Source: Zygnema cylindricum (taxonomy: Eukaryota; Streptophyta; Zygnematophyceae; Zygnematales; Zygnemataceae). From it: a stretch of DNA of 64,000 nucleotides. The DNA is taken from assembly GCA_037447655.1 (NCBI GenBank), contig JBBHKE010000672.1, positions 199,001-263,000 on the forward strand, in the 5' to 3' direction. Below are positions 1 through 10,974 of the stretch, one piece after another. Each line of letters opens with the position of its first letter. Position 1 is the first letter of the stretch. A model generated the notes under the pieces. It saw nothing but the letters and a program-made list of their open reading frames with translations. It was not told the origin of the DNA and searched no databases. The translations under genes and the position numbers were made by a program.

Positions 1-970
1 GAGGTCCACCAGTAGTAGTGGATGTAGACATAGACTTCAGCAAAAGCTATCAGAAATCCTATCAAACAACCAACTTTGATATAACACAAAAAGTGCTCAC
101 AGTTTCCAAATATTACCAAAATGCAGAATAATACATTATCACATGCAATCTAGCAATTCCCGAAATTGCAACACCATTGAATTAGTATACAATAAGATAC
201 AACACTTGGAAGTTTCCCAAAAACTGTCCCTTAGAGAGTTAGATCTTAATACTCGATAATTACAATTTTGGCTAAGTCCTAACTTTATACTCACAGAGAT
301 TATCTAATGAAAACTAATTAATCCGATGTCTACACCTAAAACAGCACTACTGTACTACACTTAGGACAAGGTACCGATTCATTACACTAATTGTAATGTG
401 AGTACGTTAAAACCCTATTTGACTACTAATAAAAATATACTTAGTGGAACACTACATTCTAATCCGCTAAGTTCAAACTATTGTGTTTCAGATATGCAAA
501 TAGATTCCCATACAGTAGTGATGAAGGTGCTTAGTCAGCAGTGGATGCTAGCGTCCAACCGGCTGTTGATCAAGTGCTTCAAGTTACCTGAGATCTTACA
601 AAGTGATGAGTCATTTGTGGTCCCACGCGAATCTCGTCCGTTCACTCGATTCACATCTATGGTCGTTGTTGAATGTTGTACGACTATCTTCGCGGGTAAT
701 CGATTGAGTCTCTATCCGTTCGATTCTTCAATAGTATTCGTTTGATGTGTGACGCGTGGTAAAGTATGTCGGCGCTTTCCCGAAAAACCCGTATGTTATT
801 TATTTTTTGACGCGTGTCCCTCAAGAATTACAATTCACTCAAAAGTATTACTGCTACTGTCACACTAAAGGAGGTAAGTATTTCAACTTATCGAGACCAA
901 AAAATATTCTAAGTACTTGGTCTCTCTTCACAGCTATATTTAGTGAGTATTAAGATTTCTTATTTCAACA
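1..970. mobile_element. Right end of an unclassified LTR-like insertion
   Basis: This AT-rich stretch shows no recognisable protein. It ends in TTTCAACA, like an LTR end, exactly where the gypsy RNase H coding sequence to its right stops. Short blocks resemble the LTR of element E at 34863-35857 (for example a CTAAGTCCT..TATACTCA block and an AGTTTCCCAAAAA block). I read it as the right-hand LTR of an element that entered the gypsy copy and continues off the window. The family assignment is an inference from weak similarity. An imperfect inverted repeat, GAGACCA..TGGTCTC, lies near 894-925. Confidence 0.45.
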
Positions 971-2030
971 TGCTGGTGATCAGGCATCTGGAGCACCAGA
1001 TGCTGCTTGAGGGAATCTTTCAAAAACTGGAAAGTGATTTGGTGATCTTTTGTCCACTGCCACTCGTGGTCCTTTTGCAATAATTGATTAAATGGCAAGG
1101 GGTGGCTGCTGAATTCGGGAATAAACCTCTAGTAATAGTTTGCAAGACCTAGGAAATTGCGGAGGGGAGAAATGTCTTGCGGGGGTGGAAGTGCGTTAAG
1201 AGCAGCCACCTTAACCATGTGGGGACCCACTATCCCTGGAGTCACCTCAAGACCCAGATAAATAATTTTCTGCACCCCAAATATTCCCTTCCCCGGATGG
1301 CACTTCAACCGCGTTGCTTGGAGAGCGCGAAGAACAATTTGTATATTCTCCAAGTGTTCTTTGAATGTCTTGGAGGAAATGATTACATCGTCGATGTAAC
1401 ACCATGCGCAATCAATTCCTCGAAGGGCCTCGTCCATAGACCGTTGGAATTTTGCAGGCGCATTTTTGAGACCAAATGGCATGTACAGCCACTCATACAA
1501 CCTAGACCCTGCCCAAAAAGCTGTCCTCTCTCGATGCTTTGGCTCCATTGAAATCTGGTGGAATCCATCCTTCATATCCAATGTAGAATAAATGGTGGCT
1601 CCAATAAGAGAATCGAACATCTCTTATGGGGTAGGCATTGGATAACGATCGGAGACAGCTGCCATGTTGAGCATCCGATAGTCTCCACACATCCAGAAAT
1701 CTACAATTTTCCTCGAAAGAGTCTTTCTTTGGCGGGAGCACTGCTAGAGAAGCAACCCATGTAGCCCGGTTCTCTCCTGCACAAGCCCTGCGCCCACCAA
1801 AGTCTATACCATTACGGTGATGAACTCCTTCTCCTTGAAGCTGAGAGGGTACTCTTTCTGCCAAACAGTTGACTTCTCATCGGTTAGATCTATCAGAAAT
1901 GGGGTCCTCTTATAGATTCCTATATCAGTGTCACACCAAGAGAACACCTGCCCGTTCTCCTCTAACAGCTTTGAGAGCCGAGCCTTCTGATGTGGATCTA
2001 GCTGTTCCCCTAAAGTCAAGTCCATGTTCC
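971..2030 (-). pseudogene. Ty3/gypsy reverse transcriptase and start of RNase H (copy G1)
   Basis: This is the RT that copies element RNA into cDNA. The minus strand reads from a pre-RT segment (LTLGEQLDPHQKARLSKLL near 2020), through NRATWVASLAVLPPKKD and LDMKDGFHQI, to YMPFGLKNAPAKFQ and the catalytic YIDD box at about 1390. The thumb/RNase H region (FLGLANYY, then a segment ending PDHQH) breaks off at 971, where the left-hand insertion begins. At least two frame changes occur around 1500-1860, so it is not translatable as one protein. RNase H core and integrase are missing from the window. The gypsy assignment is secure from the RT motif set; the clade is not determined. Confidence 0.88.
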
Positions 2031-2289
2031 ACTACAACCCATGCTTCCGGCGGTCGACCCCAAAGAGAGATGTCGAATTTAAGCTCCACTTGTGGATGTG
2101 TCCCTTGCTCGGCTATAAAAACCCTTCTACTTACAATTTCTTGTTCTTAGCTTCCGCTCCCCCCTAGTGAGGAAAAACCTGGGTTCAGGGTGCTCTCTGA
2201 ATGTAATTTTGTGAATTTTTCTCTTCTTGCCATTCTCCCCCCTTCAAGCTAGAAAGTAGCTTGCATAACTAACAATTATGGAGCTTGAT

Positions 2290-3425
2290 TGTATGTTGTG
2301 CGTGACTTTGGAGATTGTAGGCAGGAGAATGCTAGAGAATGTTACAGCACCCAAGAAATTCCATTCAAATCCATACTTTTTGCCTAATCAAACTGCACTT
2401 TTTTGAGACTGAGACCCCTGGTACTGTTGTGGTTCCCTGTTGAAATCTCATTGCTTGTTGCCGTTCTTCAATTCGTGGTGTTGTCCACGTAGCAACTGTG
2501 CTGTCAAATATTATTCCTGGGGAACCTGTCCTGTATGCATGGCTGTTGGGGAATGATACCAGGGTTGGTAGGGTTTTTCCGTGGATTCTCGGGCTGGTTG
2601 CAACAGAAGAAGTGTGCTCGGTTGACTTTGGTCAGGGGGGTGGCTTTTCGCCCTGGTCAGAGAATCTAATGAACTATGATGCTAAGATCCGGAACCTGTG
2701 TTTTCAACAGCTGTTGGAGGATAAGAAGAGGAACCAAGTTGGTCCAATAAGCCTGAACTCTGTGGTCTCTTGATCCGATCTCAGGTGCGTCAAAAAATAT
2801 GGGAGTCCCCAGAACCTGAGTTACTCGATTCGAACTGCTAACCACCTGTTTTCTTTTATCATCTGTGTGGTGAACATTTTCCAGGACGTACCCCATTAGC
2901 GTGTCTTGCTGTTATCAGTCGCGTCATCTGAAAGAATGTTATGCTACGGACAATCTGGTGTCCCCTGCCTTATCCTGCTAACGAATACCCTTGGCATGGC
3001 CATCCAGCGACCACCAGATCTACTCGTCCCAACTTTTCCAAATGTGAATTTGTGATGTTGTCCAAATTTTGGGGAAGCTTGTGGTGAGAGTTAGACATGG
3101 CAGATACCAGTTGTTACTATGGGTAAAGTTGGTGAAGCTGCTGTAGTCTATACTGGCTGACTGCTCGGGCGTTTGGGTCAATCTTGACTGCTGAGTATGT
3201 TTCTACTCTGTATCCAGCTTTCAACACAGCATCCAGGTCGGAACAGATACCGAAAAATAATGATAGAATCATAAGTTCCGAAGGCGGGATCTCCAATGAC
3301 ACCACTTGTCGATTGAAGTCCTTCCCTTTTTGAGAAACTATCGGAAGTTCTGACCAAAGAATCTTTGTTGTTCCGTGCGGTATGGCGGCAAATCTTTTGT
3401 CCAATTTTTGCCGAAGTGTGGCCAT
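2290..3425 (-). pseudogene. C5-cytosine DNA methyltransferase domain inside gypsy element G1
   Basis: On the minus strand the conserved DNMT motifs appear in order. Motif I (SAM binding) reads LSLFFGICSDLDAVLKAGY at about 3210-3266, followed by a KIDPNARA block where the family usually has EIDP. The catalytic motif IV is DLVVAGWPCQGYS, with PCQ at 2991-2999. Motif VI is YVLENV, with ENV at 2873-2881. The SRDHRVQAYWTNL block (2729-2773) corresponds to motif VIII. A motif IX/X-like ending (ERQQAMRF..GTTTVPGVS..LIRQ) lies at about 2374-2473. The family transfers methyl groups to cytosine C5. Stops at 3117-3119 and just after it, another after motif IV, and frameshifts between motifs IV and VI and further on make this copy dead. 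It lies between protease and RT, and a second gypsy copy has the same layout, so it is part of the element and not a chance insertion. DNMT subfamily is not resolved. Confidence 0.85.
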
Positions 3426-3479
3426 CTATACCAATTTATTATAATACTCCCTTACCCACCGCTTGGAAATAGGGAATTG

Positions 3480-4030
3480 CTATATGAAGTCATCAACATT
3501 TGTGGAGTCTCCGAACAGCTCTGAAGGTTTTGATGCAAAGTATACGAGATAGCATCTAGATACCAGAATAGTTGTTCTCCCCCGATTCCATAAATCAAAG
3601 GGGACCATCACTTTGGTGCCATTTAGGTCATTCGGGTCTGAAACTGTAATCTGTTCTTTCCACACGCTCAATTTCATGTTCAATCTGATCCAAGTAGCCA
3701 TTCCCAGCAAAATCTCAAACTGCTTAACTTCCACCACTAGGAAGGGGAATTGAATTAGTACGTATTGGCCCACGTCATCAGCAAATTCGATTTCCATTGC
3801 CTTGATGATGCCGTATACTGGTTGGTTCACTGTGCTTACCGTACTCAAGCAGATGTCACTTAGACTGATTTTTGGCCGAAGTTCCACGAGCATTTATTGT
3901 AATGCTGATGTGGTGATGAGATTTGGGAGAGCTTCGGTGTCTACCACGGCATCATCATACCCGCCGTATCCATTGAATTTAAAATTTCGTGTCTTGTTAA
4001 GAATAAGAGCCACCGATGGGGCCTTATAAT
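3480..4030 (-). pseudogene. Gypsy aspartic protease domain (G1)
   Basis: This retroviral-type aspartic protease would process the polyprotein. On the minus strand an active-site-like segment, AVVDTEALPNLITTS (near 3915-3955), is followed by a flap and body, and then by EILLGMATWIRLN, equivalent to the family's ILG-DWL strand. The usual D-S/T-G-A triad reads DTEA here, so Gly is replaced by Glu, which would be expected to impair catalysis. A stop separates the active-site segment from the 137-residue open frame at 3480-3893. It lies between gag and the DNMT domain. Confidence 0.75.
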
Positions 4031-4689
4031 CTCTATCCGCCATAGAAGTTTTTGGTTCTACCGCCATGAAGCTTATCTTAGGTGGTTCTGCAAACGCGAC
4101 CCTTTCCCTCTTGGTGTGAATCTCTTCCCCTAATGCCTGTATGAGTGTTTATTTGGGCAAATTGTGAGAGGAGGCTATCGTTTTAATGTGAGTCAAAGCG
4201 TAGGGCATCAAGTGTCGTACTAGCATTACTGTCGGCTTGGAAGAAGGAGGTAGAGCTCAGGGCGATGAAATGGGTGAATCGATGTCTTCTAATTTCTCTT
4301 CTTCCCCCCCCCTTTGCTTCCTCACTTTCTTCGTCAGAATTTCTTGTTGGAGGTGTCATTGGCGATTTTGTGGTTGGTCTTTTAGCCAGGTATCGGTCAA
4401 ACCATTCTTGATCTGTCTCAGTGGTTGAAAGATCTGGGGTTTCTTAAAATCTTTGAAACCAAGAGGAAGTTTCTTTGGAGTTGGAGGAGGTGGATGATTT
4501 GGCTTTAGGCCTAGCCCAATGTTACTGTTCAGGAGGACCGCTCTAGGTGAGAAGGATAAAGGACCGGTGGCTTTGCAGTCATGGTCCCTTCATTCCAGCG
4601 GCTGTTTGTCCTTTCTTTGAGAGGACGTTGTAGAGCGCACTTGCCTACGACAGTCCCCTACTCCAACGTTCCAGGCTTCGGATAGAAAT
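4031..4689 (-). other. Gypsy gag-protease linker (G1), no domain recognised
   Basis: This is minus-strand sequence with similarity to 19641-20390 of the second gypsy copy and with charged, low-complexity coding potential. It is frame-broken, and I recognise no catalytic motif. Confidence 0.5.
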
Positions 4690-6230
4690 GTCCGAGCATG
4701 ATGAGCCTTTGGAGGCTCCATATCCCATCCCACTAGGTCATCATCATCACCACCCACCGTGGTTTGTTGTTCCTGGTTTGCCAGCTTTTGCCGCAGTTTT
4801 GTTTTTGTTTTTGGAGTTTCTGAACTGGTGTCAAAGGTCGGGGGGTGCGAGCATTTGATCCCAAGTGGAGAGTAACCAGTTCTGCTGCCAAGGTGGCCAA
4901 TTGGGTGCTCTATTGCTGGATGATATGTTCCAGTGTCATTGTATTGGGTCTCGGTGCACCGAGAAATCGCCGTTTTCGTGGAAACAAAAGTTATAGGGGC
5001 AAAGGATAAACGGTTGTTTCACCTTCGCCTCTGAATAGTGTGTATTGCAACTTGTCTTTTGTGACTTCGTCCTTCGAGAAACATTGCCCTTCTTTGTGCC
5101 CCATGAAACCACAAGCCTCACATTTTTAGCCCTCAGTCGTATACTTTCCCCATAGCTCATTTGAGATCTAGTCATCATCAAATTTAGGAAGTCGGATTTG
5201 TCTTAACTGGGATTGAGACATCTTTGTTGTCTCAAAGCGTGGAGTAGTTTTATAGGTGTCTCTAGTGACCGGCGGGCAGTTCCCTCCTTCGCCTCCTTGC
5301 CTGCCTTGCTGATGCCTCCGGGTTCTTTCTGCACGTTCTTTCTCAAACTCTTTTTGCTTCATCGAGAGTTTTGGGTTGATTTTCCTAGGCTATCTTTTCC
5401 ACCCGTGGCCTGTTTGGTTGCAGTTCAGGCAATTGTAAAGATAAACTTTTTCATCTGCCCCCATTGTGGGTTTTGGTCTAGTTTCAGCTTCTTGTTTTCC
5501 ATTAAGCTTCCGCAAAGCTTGAAGTTCAGTTTGTTCCTCTCGGCTGAGAGATGATTCCCCCACAAAACCTGCAAAGTTGGCTTTTGCTTTTCCGTTAACA
5601 GCCTTTTCTCTCGCCTCGCTATTGACATAATGATCATACAACTTCATTGCCGCTAGTGAAATTTCTTGCGCTTTTGGATTCTTGTTGTGTATAGCTTGAC
5701 TAACACTCCAATTGTCTAGAGCAGCCTGCCCTGTTGGCCCGAATGAATTTCGAACAGCCACATAGTATTTGGTGGCCGTTGGTGGCGCATCAAAGGTGGA
5801 CAATTTGGTTTTTTGACAGAGGCTGGAGAGTCGATTGGACATAGTCTAAGGGGTTTCACTCTTCAAACGTTGGAACTTGGTGAACTCCTTGATTGCTGTT
5901 TTGTTCCTTTGTGTATAAAGGAGTCTTCAGGCGTCAAGGAGAGTTGTGCAGGGAGTTGGGTTGGCAATCATCCGGGTGGCGGCCTCGGCGGCTTGGACAG
6001 CCTGAAGATGATTGACATAGGCACCACCTTGGGCTTGCACCTTCATGTCTATAGTGAATGTGGCTGTGATAAGAGCTGCGGCAGCGGCGGCAAAGTCGGC
6101 GGCTGCCTGAAAAACATCAGCGTCCAAGTCTTGATCTGATAATTTTATACTGGGAGCTATCAACAAGGGTTGAAGCTCCTTATAATCGGCCAACGCCCCC
6201 CAGGCTAAATAATTGACCATCATTGGAAAA
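4690..6230 (-). pseudogene. Gypsy gag core with two zinc knuckles (G1)
   Basis: This nucleocapsid/capsid region packages element RNA. Read on the minus strand, the capsid-like segment 5927-6223 is rich in Ala and helical. Segment 5390-5842 follows and ends in a first CCHC knuckle, CLNCNQTGHGWKR, which is interrupted by a stop before its last Cys. A Lys/Glu-rich stretch (5168-5362) leads to a second knuckle, CEACGFMGHKEGQC, at about 5085-5130. A Gln/Leu-rich segment (4700-4850) follows. Two knuckles about 90 residues apart, split by a basic linker, is unusual for gypsy gag. The same arrangement is present in the copies at 20650-21150 and partly at 61560-61630. Frameshifts and stops occur between these segments. 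Confidence 0.75.
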
Positions 6231-7263
6231 AGGGTTGTTTTGAAATCTTGTGGGATGGTTCACCCCCTGTATTTGTTAATTTCGGATTGTGTGAAAGATT
6301 TCCATAGCAGTTCGAAATCAGAAAAAGGAATCCCAGAGTTATCCCCCGTGAAGATCCAGACGTCCCCCATTTTCTTTTCCTCCTCCGTAGTACTGATGAA
6401 CCGTGGTGAGGCCTGTCCGGTGGGATTGACAAACTGAGCCGGTGAGACCGCTCTAGGGTTTGGAATCTCAGGATCCGAAATGGTCCCTCCTCGAATAGGA
6501 AAGGCGGTAGAAGCAGAAGTTATTCCTTCTCCCATTTAGGAGGTTCCTGCTCTCGAAGAAGATGGTAGATCGCCTGCTCCTCTATATTGAGAAGAATCTT
6601 GTTCTTCCCTTAACATGGTTTCCACCGATGGAATGTGCATGCGAGGTCAAGGCCCCCGGGAGATGGCTGACGGTAGAGAACGAACGGCTGGAAGCTTGGA
6701 GGAGAGGGTGTCTGTCTTATAAAAAGTGTCTGTCTCCTGTGCCGCTTTTGGAGATCCTCTAGAGGAGGAGGACCGGCACTGGAGGATGGGGATTGCCGAT
6801 GAGAAGGTGAGTATGCAGTGTATTTGTAAGGAAAAACAAGCGGATCCGAAGGCCCACGGACAGCTATAGCTGGGGAGAAGGAAGGGGAGGGAGAGGAAGC
6901 GTGAGGTGGTGATGGAGGAGGAGTAGTTAGTCCAAGGGAAATGTGGAGTCTCTTGTCGAGTTGTAGTTGTACCACGGCCTCCATTGTAGAAGATCCCGCC
7001 ATCAAGACAAAAGTAGGAAGCTCAGTGGACGGTGCTACCCGACGACTCGGTGGATCTGCACCCAACCCCTTTTTGTTAGCCCCTGTGGTGTCCTCCCCTT
7101 CCAGCTAAATAAGAGATTTTTGTCAGGTTCCGTTGAGGCCTTAGGATCTCTCGTGGTAGGAGGGGTGGCCTCTGCCAGAGGTTGTCCTTCTACCGATGTA
7201 CTTGTCCTAAGAGAAGGAGATACCTATCCCCTAATAATCCCCCCTAATCTTTGTTTAGCCTCT
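6231..7263 (-). pseudogene. Gypsy gag N-terminal, proline/serine-rich region (G1)
   Basis: On the minus strand, 6610-7065 is open and rich in Pro and Ser (runs such as TPPPSPPHASSPSPSF). 6260-6535 carries a more ordered segment (WIFTGDNSGIPFSDFELLW, SFTQSEINKY) that is conserved at 21960-22230 of the second gypsy copy. This looks like the start of the capsid domain preceded by a disordered N-terminus. The function is inferred from position only. The reading frame is cut at 7263 by a solo LTR. Confidence 0.55.
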
Positions 7264-8295
7264 TGTAACTGTGAGACCTCCATAGGACCTCAGAGTAGGC
7301 AGCTCACACGAAGCCTCTAGGATAACCCTGACCCCTTTGTGTTTCAGCAAGAGTAACTGCCACCCTGGCAGACCAAAACTTTTACCACTTTCACCCCTGT
7401 ATAGGCAAGACTCTCGTGAGTCTACAGCAAAAAGAATCTCTGAATTTGCTCCCCTGAGCAGTAAGTTATGAAGGGTCAAAGTTGACCTTTTGTACAGGAG
7501 CTCTCTGGGAGAGAGGGTCTAATCAATCAAATTTTTCTAAGTCCTATCTCGCTCTAAAACTCATTTAGTGAAGTACGGCACCAATTATAATAGTGTATCG
7601 TACATAAAGGTACATGTGCCGATGTACTTTATGTACGGATATTGTACTACATGGCCAAAAAGTCGACACATGTCATTTTTGGATTCGTTCTTAGAATCCC
7701 AAGAGATGTCGTAATCCAATGTGATTGTGCCACGTGGCAATTGACGTGACGTCAACCGCAAACCGCCGAAAACCTATTCCACGATCTCGGCATGCTTCGT
7801 GGCCGTCCGATTAAGCCGGATTACAATCGTGACCGTCATAAATACTTCCGCAGTATTTCTTTCGCTTTCTAAACAAAATGCGCAGTATTCGTTTCGAAAG
7901 TTCCGTGGCCGTACATTACAACTGTATCTATGTCTAAATATTCCGTTGAATGAAAATAGGCTACGTGTTAACATCTAAATAATTACAAAACCCTATATGT
8001 CCAACCATGATGCCAGACTAACTAGCTAAGGCTACCGGCTATGTTGACAGACGATAGGTACCAGGTTCAAATCCAGGGTCCGTCAATTTCAATTTTGGTA
8101 AATCTACCAAAATCTACAACCCGTAACTCTATCTCTAATCAGCATAGGCAGCCATGGCTCTAGCTCCCTCTTCAACCTTTAGTGACTACGACAAGTGTGG
8201 GAGCTGAAGAGAGAAGTTAGAGGCAGCCTGCCTCGACTTCTTTTCTGCATTTTGCAAAACCTAGAAAATACTAAAATAACCTTTTTATTTCTACA
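7264..8295 (-). mobile_element. Solo copia LTR inserted in gypsy copy G1
   Basis: A 1032-bp LTR of the C/D/H family runs from TGTAACTGTGAG to TTTCTACA. It is flanked by CCTCT (7259-7263) and CCTCC (8296-8300), a 4-of-5 target-site match. Gypsy sequence resumes on both sides. It retains the tRNA-like module (about 8020-8090), the stem-loop with loop AGTGACTACGACAAGT (8181-8196) and the small hairpins near its left end. No internal region remains, so it probably arose by LTR-LTR recombination. Confidence 0.85.
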
Positions 8296-9373
8296 CCTCC
8301 CGTATTAGGAGCAGATCTTGTTCCAAGGCTTTCTTCCTTTCTTCTTCCAGGGCATCCCAATCTATCGTGACGGGTCCGGCCCCCGCCGTAGCCTGTCTTA
8401 GAATCGAAGGATATCCACTAGCTTCTGGGTACTGCTCACCACACCCGAGAGATAAGCAATCCCTAAACCGGGTACCTCAGGGTTTGTAGTTCTTGAACGC
8501 CAAAATCCTTCGGAAGGTCGAACCACCACTGCTGAGGGTGAAATGGTTAGTGAAACTGAGGTGGAAGGAAAGAAAGGCTCCTCTTTCGTTAGGGGAGCAA
8601 ATCGGCTTTCGTTATCCTTATGGTTGAACCGGAAATCTCTCTTGGTTTCTGGCAATTTAAACTTGCTGGTTTTTTCACCTACCCGAGCCCGAGAAGTTAC
8701 CCAGACTTTAGACCATTTATTGGTGGTAGTGTCTCGATATAGGGTGGGCTGTTGACGAGAAGTCCCTTGCCTCCCCTGTTGCTCCTGGATGGATGTTGAA
8801 GAATTGCTCTCAGAAGAACTGCTTAGGATTTCAACTACACCTCCCACTAGGCGTATGATCCGGGCTCGGTCGCTCTTGGCAACACGCTGGACAAGCTCCT
8901 TCTTTACCTTTAGCTCATGGATATTGTGCAAAGCTAAAATTTCCTTTCGACCTGGCCGACTAGGATTTGTCAAGATTTCAGGATCCACATATGTCTCGAC
9001 TATTGGAGCTTTAGACCAGGTATAACGTAACACTTCAGGAAGTGGGCCATGAACTGTTTCCTTATGGACCAAAACCTTTCTGCAGGATTGAGGAGCTCCA
9101 GCCTATCATTCCTCCTTCCCCGTAGCTCTAGCCCTGGCGACTTCCGACAACTTAGGGAAGTGCTCGAAAGAGAAGACCAACCAAGGTGGGGGAGATGGTT
9201 GCTTCTCTGGCTGTTTGGGAGGAGTCTCTACTATGATAGGCGTAGGCATCATTCTCTTGAGAAACTGCTCTATGTTTAATGCGGAAGCAAAGGGGACTGC
9301 TTCCTTGGGCACTTGCGACTCTTCCTCTTGGGCCAGTGCTTCATGCCTCTCCCGCTCTTCATGACTTACACAT
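8296..9373 (-). pseudogene. Gypsy leader ORF upstream of gag (G1)
   Basis: An open frame on the minus strand at 8398-9072 (224 residues) lies between the 5' LTR and gag. It is rich in Lys, Arg, Ser and Thr. A conserved block, HELKVKKELVQRVAKSDRARI, followed by GGVVEILSSSSE, is matched closely in the second gypsy copy at 34166-34489. I do not recognise a domain. It could be an N-terminal extension of the gag polyprotein or a separate accessory product; the sequence does not decide. Confidence 0.55.
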
Positions 9374-10774
9374 GTAAGATCCCAATTCTGATCATCCCCT
9401 CATCCCCTCCGCCCATGACTGACCTGAAAAGAGGAGCTAAATCTAGTTATAAAAGTACATTACCCTAACCAGCTATCCTCTTTAACTAAAAGGGGACAGT
9501 AGCTTTTTCATTACTGCTCTAATTTGCCGGGAACCTACTAAATGCTACACCCCTGACCACCCTCCAAAGAATAGAAAGGAAGTGATAGTCGTCCAATCCG
9601 GCCCACAGGAACTCCGGACAGAAAACAAGGACGACCACAAAAGTACGCAATTAACTCCCACGCAAAAATATTGAAACAATAAAAATCGGCTCTTTCAGAT
9701 TAAGCAATATCACCTTGCCCTAGAGAATGGAAACAAAGATAAAATGTCAATGATAACGGTGAAGCGAGGGAACATACCCCGGAGTGCACCGATGACCAAA
9801 CTCAGAAGAAGGAAACTCTCCCAATGGCCCCGAAGACAAGTATAAGTCTCCCTCACCCTCGGTTCCGCTGTACGGATACGACAAGACTATTCTAAGTTTC
9901 AAACGGCGAAAGTCTAAACCTCCCAAAGAGAGAATAGTGCCAACCACCCACCCGAGCTACGGTCTCCACAAAAGACAATCCAAATCAAAGATGGCAATAG
10001 AGTCAATGACACAATGCAATAGTTCTCCAACAGAAAGGTTGATTTAAATCTCTAAGGGGTTTCTCAAGAGACAGTAGTGAAAAAACAACCTATATCCTTC
10101 GGCCCCAAGTGTCTTATACAACAAAAGTGTGTCCTATTGCATCTATCAAAGTTAAAGCAATGCTCAAAGCCAATCAGCGGCCAACAATTGGTATCGTATG
10201 GACACAAGACAAACCAGGGTGTTCTACACTCAGGGCAAAATGTTAGGCGACTGGCTCCGGCTGGATTGATAGCCAAAGGTCCTCCTATGGTAAAGTAGTA
10301 AGCAACAAAGTTTTGAATTGAAGTGAAACGTCTAACTTTGACCCGGTGTAATAAATGCTCTGCCCATCTGTTGGGCCTCAACTAACATCCTAGTGATTGC
10401 TAACAGCATGATCTACAGGAAAATCTTAAAGGCTGCGTGCCGTTCCACAATGTACCCCTCCGCTAGAGCTACATAGAACAGATGCTATGTAATGGTGCCG
10501 CCACCTTTACACCGTACCAACTCCGTAGTTCGACCTCCGTTTGAGGTGAACTAAAGTGCGTCGTGCTCCATAGTAAAAATACAAATTCTGATCTAACGGG
10601 TTGTTCCCCCCTTCTCCGTACGCTGGAGTTTGTACAAGGTGGAACGAGGCCTCGGAACTCTTGGGAGTGCAAATGTGCCGAAGATGCAGACAAGCTTGAC
10701 AAAGCGGCTGTAGCCATGAAATTATTTTTATCATCTGAAAGTAAGTTCGACTTCTGCTATTCTGAGGGTTTTTT
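9374..10774 (-). mobile_element. 5' LTR of gypsy copy G1 (boundaries approximate)
   Basis: This non-coding sequence aligns with 40600-41748 and with the solo copy at 29730-30874. Shared blocks include a GGCTCTTTCAGATT..AATATCACC block near 9690, an AAGGTTTGTTGG-type block, and CCTCCGTTTGAGGTG near 10540. It lies on the 5' side of the minus-strand gypsy coding region, which is why I call it the LTR. Both ends are uncertain. The last 60 bp resemble DNMT coding sequence (see findings). Confidence 0.55.
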
Positions 10775-10974
10775 GGAAATATAAGGTGAGGCCCACAATC
10801 CACCTTAGTTGGTGTGGGAGTCTTGCAAATGACCACGGATGCCCGTGCTTCCCATGATAGTGACCATGCCCATTTTTGCCACCAAATCCCTTAGGGAAAT
10901 GCATGCAAAACAAAAGAGACAATGGAGCCCCCATGGGAAATGAAAGTGTGGGGAGGTGAAAAGATACCATATCA
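10775..10974. mobile_element. Start of a second gypsy LTR, cut by element D
   Basis: This aligns with the left part of the solo gypsy LTR at 29430-29600 (a GTGAGG..GCCCACA block, TGCTTCCCA, TGCATGCA, a GAAAAGAT block) and with 60767-60851. It follows directly on the tail of another gypsy LTR. Element D interrupts it at 10974. Probably the 3' LTR of the next gypsy copy. Confidence 0.5.

Noticed and set aside
398-745. Plus-strand 115-residue frame near the window start
   Set aside because: No motif, and it lies in an LTR-like AT-rich segment. Nothing supports a real gene.
2498-2773. Plus-strand 91-residue frame
   Set aside because: It is antisense to the target-recognition part of the gypsy methyltransferase region, which has clear motifs on the minus strand.
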